Positions 59,905 to 64,000 of a stretch of DNA of 64,000 nucleotides are shown here, one piece after another (positions within the stretch are counted from its first letter, which is position 1; every line of letters begins with the position of its first letter). The DNA is taken from NCBI GenBank assembly GCA_009760855.2, contig WPIO01000031.1, positions 4,349,501-4,413,500 of the forward strand. Direction: 5' to 3'. The notes under the pieces were generated by a model. That model was not told the origin of the DNA and ran no database searches. It saw only the letters and a list, made by a program, of their open reading frames with translations. Position numbers and translations under genes: made by a program. Source of the stretch: Cristatella mucedo (taxonomy: Eukaryota > Bryozoa > Phylactolaemata > Cristatellidae).

Positions 59905-60114
59905 GATGCAGCACCAGGCCAGGACAATAGGATGCAGCACCAGGCCAGGACGATAAGATGCAGCACCAGGCCAGGATAATAGGATGCAGCACCAGGCCAG
60001 GACGATGGGATGCAGCACCAGGGCAGGACGATGGGATGCAGCACCAGGCCAGGACAATAGGATGCAGCACCAGGCCAGGACAATAGGATGCAGCACCAGG
60101 CCAGGACGATGGGA
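59905..60114. repeat. 26-bp minisatellite, eight units
   Basis: The units are GATGCAGCACCAGG plus CCAGGACRATRG with few substitutions. The unit length is not a multiple of 3, so the open frames across it (repeating WCCILLSWPGA-type peptides) are artefacts. Confidence 0.95.
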
Positions 60115-61470
60115 TGCACATCCGGTCCATGGCACAATGAACGGAAATGCCTTTCGCGCGAGGAACTTGTCAGAAACACGGGATGCAGCGCTGGCTGAAA
60201 AAAGTGGACGGCAGAGAGGACGGCAAGAGCCTGTGCCGAGGCTGTGCACTACTGGTCTAAAGTCAAGGATGTCTGCAGCAAAGTGTATAGGACCGGCGAG
60301 CATACCTGCGAATTCGATGACAATCGGTGGCTCCTGACACTCATAAACCGAGCTAGTTATTGCCCCCTTCGCTCCCCTGACGGCAACTTAATTCCGGCGA
60401 GGCACTGTTCGGTCTCGGTAGCTCTCGGTCAGGCTAGCTGCCCGCTGCGTCGAACAGATACATTACGGAAGCCTGGGGGCAACAATGTATGTGACCACCA
60501 CTCGCTCACTCAAGAACGGCAGACCTGCTTACCTGCCTAGCAAGATCGATCGTACAGCTTCGCTAATGCAGCGGCAACAGCAGTGCTGACTAGAACCAGA
60601 TCGAGTAAGTCTGCCCCCACCCTGTCTCAGAGCGGTCGCTGGCTCTACAGCAGGTCCTTTGCAACTTCCGCCGACTCGGCAAACGTGCATCTTCTGATTC
60701 GCAAAAAATGGACGATGTTCAGCGAAATTTCGCCTCTTGTGAGCACAAACTAGTTCGCGGCTCTCAGCACTTGGACCGCGGGTTGAGCAGTTGAAGTTTC
60801 ACCAGATGGCGTTTCTTGGGCGTGCTGTTTGCTGAAAGTTCTTCGCTTTCCCGAGGCGAGATCTTCAACGTGCGAGCTCGTTGGTTAGGATGGACCGAGC
60901 CGTCGCCTCGCTTGGTTAGTCAAGCGGTAGCCGGCTAGCACCGGGTGCGAACGATATCGCTTTCGCTCGTGAGCCCTTACGCTAGCAGCATTTGAAATCG
61001 GCAACAGCAATTCCCACTGCCACCGGAACGAGCTCCACTGCAGCCGCCGCCGAAGCAGCAACCTGCCGAATGCCCACCTAGCCCTGCTCTACTAGCGCTT
61101 TCTCTTTCGGCAACAGACAGCCGGTCGCTATTAATAATTTTGTTATAGCACTCGCTCGCCGACTGGTCGCAAGGCCGAGCTCCGTTCGGCGAAAGGTTCC
61201 GAACAATTCCTCCGAGCTTGGGGAGCTTTTCCAACTAGTCAGCAGCGAACTCCGGCAGAAGCGCGGGCTTGCAACGAGCGCGCTATGTCGAAAGCTGTTT
61301 CGCTTCAAGCAAGCAACGTCAATTACTTCCGAAAATGCCTCAGACGGATGCGCGCGGTAGTCGTTCCAGCTTCTGAGGGCTACCGCGACGGACGCTGGTC
61401 GACTTATCACTTCGCAAGGCGGTTCCAGCGAACAACGTCGTTGCGTACACAAAACGACGTACAGGAACGG
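60115..61470. other. no gene recognised
   Basis: This is 5' flank or first intron of MLH3. A minus-strand GGCAG|GTAAGC at about 60530 could be the donor of a 5' UTR exon, but no ATG precedes it in a usable way. Confidence 0.3.
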
Positions 61471-61477
61471 ATGCGAA

Positions 61478-61478
61478 T

Positions 61479-61566
<88 letters not shown>
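61478..61566 (+). repeat. (GA)n microsatellite
   Basis: About 88 bp of GA repeat with one AAAG interruption near the left end. Confidence 0.95.
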
Positions 61567-61568
<2 letters not shown>

Positions 61569-61689
61569 CCTTCGCTAGACTCGCGGATTAATCAGCGGAT
61601 TTTTTCAGAAAATGCCGGTCATTCAAACGAGGCGTGCTCGACGTCGCAACAGTTCTCTCGCTCTGCCAACCGGCGACATAAAAGTGCAA

Positions 61690-62600
61690 GTCTCGCGCCG
61701 TTGCTTAACTGCTAGCCTCAGCAGGCTGAGCGGACAGAGACGAAGGTGACAGCGCAATACGCTCTAGCGGCTACGTCGCGGCATACGCAGATGCGTTAAC
61801 GCGAGCTTAAGTACAAGGGAACAGAGTACGCACTTTTGACATCTTCGCGCCCCAACGGTGCTCCTCAGAAGCTTGGCTCATCGTAGCTAGCGCCGGCGAT
61901 TACGTAGAGCGTAGGCGGCGGTCAGCGCAGAAAGGCGCCGCCAGTCGGTGCAGCACGTATGCGGCCAGCGCATGGCGACGCAGGCCGCATGCCGCTCGCT
62001 GGCCGCAAAACGCCGGCGTAACGCAATGAGCGGCGTAGGAACGGACCCTCTTTCCGGTTTTGGGCTCTCCGCACCTCCCGTCGCAAAGTTTTAAGAGAGC
62101 GCATTAAATGCGCGAAGCGTCTTCCCTACAGTTTCCTTTTCTAAAAAAGAAAGCCCAGCTCGTTCCGTAGCTATCGCACCGTCCGGAAGCTCGGCGCTAA
62201 ACAACCAGCAGAGTACGCCGCTTCGCGCGCGCTGCAGCGACAAGTGCGCCTACGCCGTTGCCGAGCCCGCTGCGAATGCGCCGAGCGCGCTCGCTATTTT
62301 GGCGGGCAAGCCGAGAGGCTGCACTGTGCAGGGGCGTCATTTTCGGCATTGTTTTTAAATGATTTACCCGCACGGCAGGGTAGCGATTATACGGAAAACT
62401 CCAAAAATCGCGGCGATTCTCGAGGTTCGGAATAATGGCTGCTATTGGTTGGCGATTGCCGGCCGGCCCGGCGACACCGGTTAGCTCCAAGTCCCGGAGC
62501 GGCGAGGACTGACTAAGGCGAGCGAGCGTGAACATGTCGTTGCCGAATGCTGCCGAAATGCGTCGAGGCTACGGCGAGGCGGAGTAGCTGCAGCACAACA
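61690..62600. promoter_or_regulatory. GC-rich region, possible promoter
   Basis: CpG density rises here (for example 61840-62030 and 62210-62310). The position, 3 kb upstream of the first recognised MLH3 exon, would suit the MLH3 promoter. No exon or core promoter element is identified. Confidence 0.25.
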
Positions 62601-62604
62601 GCTC

Positions 62605-62607
<3 letters not shown>

Positions 62608-62661
<54 letters not shown>
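62608..62661 (+). repeat. (GA)n microsatellite
   Basis: About 27 GA units, next to GC-rich sequence. Confidence 0.95.
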
Positions 62662-62664
<3 letters not shown>

Positions 62665-64000
62665 GATATCGCTTCCGTATAGGATCCCATGACGGTATCA
62701 TGCCCAGCCCCCCCCCACCCCGGTCACTGAGTGAGACAGAATGCCGACACAACCTTGCACGCGAATAAAGAAATGGAACCATTTTCCACAGAGATGACAG
62801 AATGCCCGAATGCATTCAATAAGCCAAGCGACCTTAAGCATTTGAGATAGCAGCACTCGAACGGCAGATGCACAGTGTGCATATTGTTGAGCCCTTCTGC
62901 ATCTGCACGTGTATAAGTTCGGCTCGACCTTTGGATCTTTGCAGAGGAGAACGAGAGTGGCAGCTAATAGTATGAGAAAACAGAAAAATTGTTCAACCCC
63001 AATTTCGAGAACGGACCTTACGGCCTTAACTCTACGGAGAGCACCGACTTCCTGGCGTTAACCGCTGCTTTGCACGTACCGCAGAGCACTAGCCTCGACC
63101 CTTCTGCCCTGGGGCGAGAGATAAGAGCTTTTGCCGAATGCCGGCGCCGAGCATAATCAGCATAAACCTATCACCGCGATGTCTATGCTGTGAATGTCGG
63201 TCGCGTTTCGGCAGCATCTCCTGGGTCTTAGCTCTGGGGTAAGGAGCTCGCTCTATGAACGAACCAGGTCTCGGATTCGAGCTCTGCAGTGGGCGATCAT
63301 TTATTGGCCACTGCGAGCGTTGCGGATAGCCTCTAAAGCTCAGTTCTGCCGCTATGCAAAAACGAGGCTGTTGAATGAGTCAATCGTCAACTTTATCTTT
63401 AGTTGATAATTTTTAGAAGCAAATAAAAAAAGCCACGAGGCTTCGAGCAGAAACATACGTCTCAAACAGGAAACGATCGCGAAACCCCAAGCTCCCCGAG
63501 ACAGTCAAGCTCCAGCGATCGATACTGTGGTGATCAAGTTACAGCGTGAAAAAGCTCAAAGCACAGGCGGCTACAGATGGCCTCTCGCTGGCTGCTGCTC
63601 AAGCCTCGGTCTCGGTTCGCCATCTGAGGAAAGGCACTACGATTTACGATTAGCCATCAGCCGAGCATAAAGTCGTCACCGCCCCATCGAGCTGCCTTCT
63701 TTCTTCGCCAAGTGCTCAGCTGACACGACCGACACACTCAGTTAGTATCCATTACACGTTACACCACTCGCCACCTTGTGACGCAGCACGGTCAAGAATA
63801 TCGCTTTGGATATCTCAGCTGAGGACGGGAAGGTCCCTCCAGCTGCCTCCAGAGGCTGCAGCAGTCCGGCTTACGATATAGAGCGGTAGTAGCATTGAGC
63901 TCATTTACACGAACATTTGCAGTGTCTCGGCAGCTCAATCTCTGGACCGCTGGGGCCGGCGACCCACAGGCTGTGTATCGGTCCACGCTCGAGGCAAAAT
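62662..64000. other. right edge, no gene recognised
   Basis: Apart from a SINE at about 63218-63405 there are only short open frames. Confidence 0.35.
63218..63405 (+). mobile_element. tRNA-derived SINE, family A
   Basis: A tRNA-like head (TTAGCTCTGGGGTAAGGAGC) leads to a B box with two changes (GGATTCGAGCTC). GCAGTGGGCGATCATTTATT and GCGGATAGCCTCTAAAGC follow, then the 3' GAGGCTGTTGAATGAGTC end. Confidence 0.65.

Overview
The window is animal genomic DNA. It has spliced genes with GT/AG introns, long GA/CT microsatellites, tRNA-derived SINEs, L2/CR1-type LINE fragments and a solo LTR, and it shows no operons or other bacterial features. The two genes I recognise (FAM53-like and MLH3) and the repeats point to a metazoan, probably an invertebrate. 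I cannot name the species. All homology calls are made by eye against remembered family sequences.

Left part (1-17.5 kb): a CpG-dense region (about 380-1045) contains the first coding exon of a plus-strand FAM53-like gene (871-939). A possible second exon lies at 6676-6883. A long Ala/Ser-rich exon (10681-11591) ends in the family's RPSLDxxKM motif. The introns hold GA microsatellites, one SINE and many CACGTG E-boxes. I could not find the terminal exon(s).

Middle-left (17.5-30.4 kb): mostly unassigned DNA with LINE fragments, CT/TA/GA microsatellites and two unrecognised minus-strand open frames (19556-19987, 25216-25578).

Right part (30.5-59.2 kb): a minus-strand MLH3 gene (MutL homologue 3). 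Thirteen coding exons can be placed between 59157 and 30473. All splice phases are mutually compatible and give a protein of about 1480 residues, close to human MLH3 (1453). It runs from an N-terminal GHKL ATPase domain, through a long divergent linker, to a C-terminal endonuclease domain with an intact DQHA(X)2E(X)4E motif. The introns are filled with two LINE families, two SINE families, a solo LTR and minisatellites. The initiator Met must lie in a further upstream exon that I could not place.

Far right (59.2-64 kb): a LINE 3' end, a 26-bp minisatellite, a GC-rich stretch that may include the MLH3 promoter, two GA microsatellites and a SINE. No gene is recognised there.

The two recognised genes have no evident functional link: MLH3 acts in DNA mismatch repair and meiotic recombination, and FAM53 proteins are nuclear regulators. 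The most unusual points are the altered ATPase motif I of MLH3, a LINE lying 15 bp past an MLH3 splice donor, two LINE copies that share a frameshift and nearly the same 5' truncation, and a SINE family whose 3' end copies the LINE 3' end.
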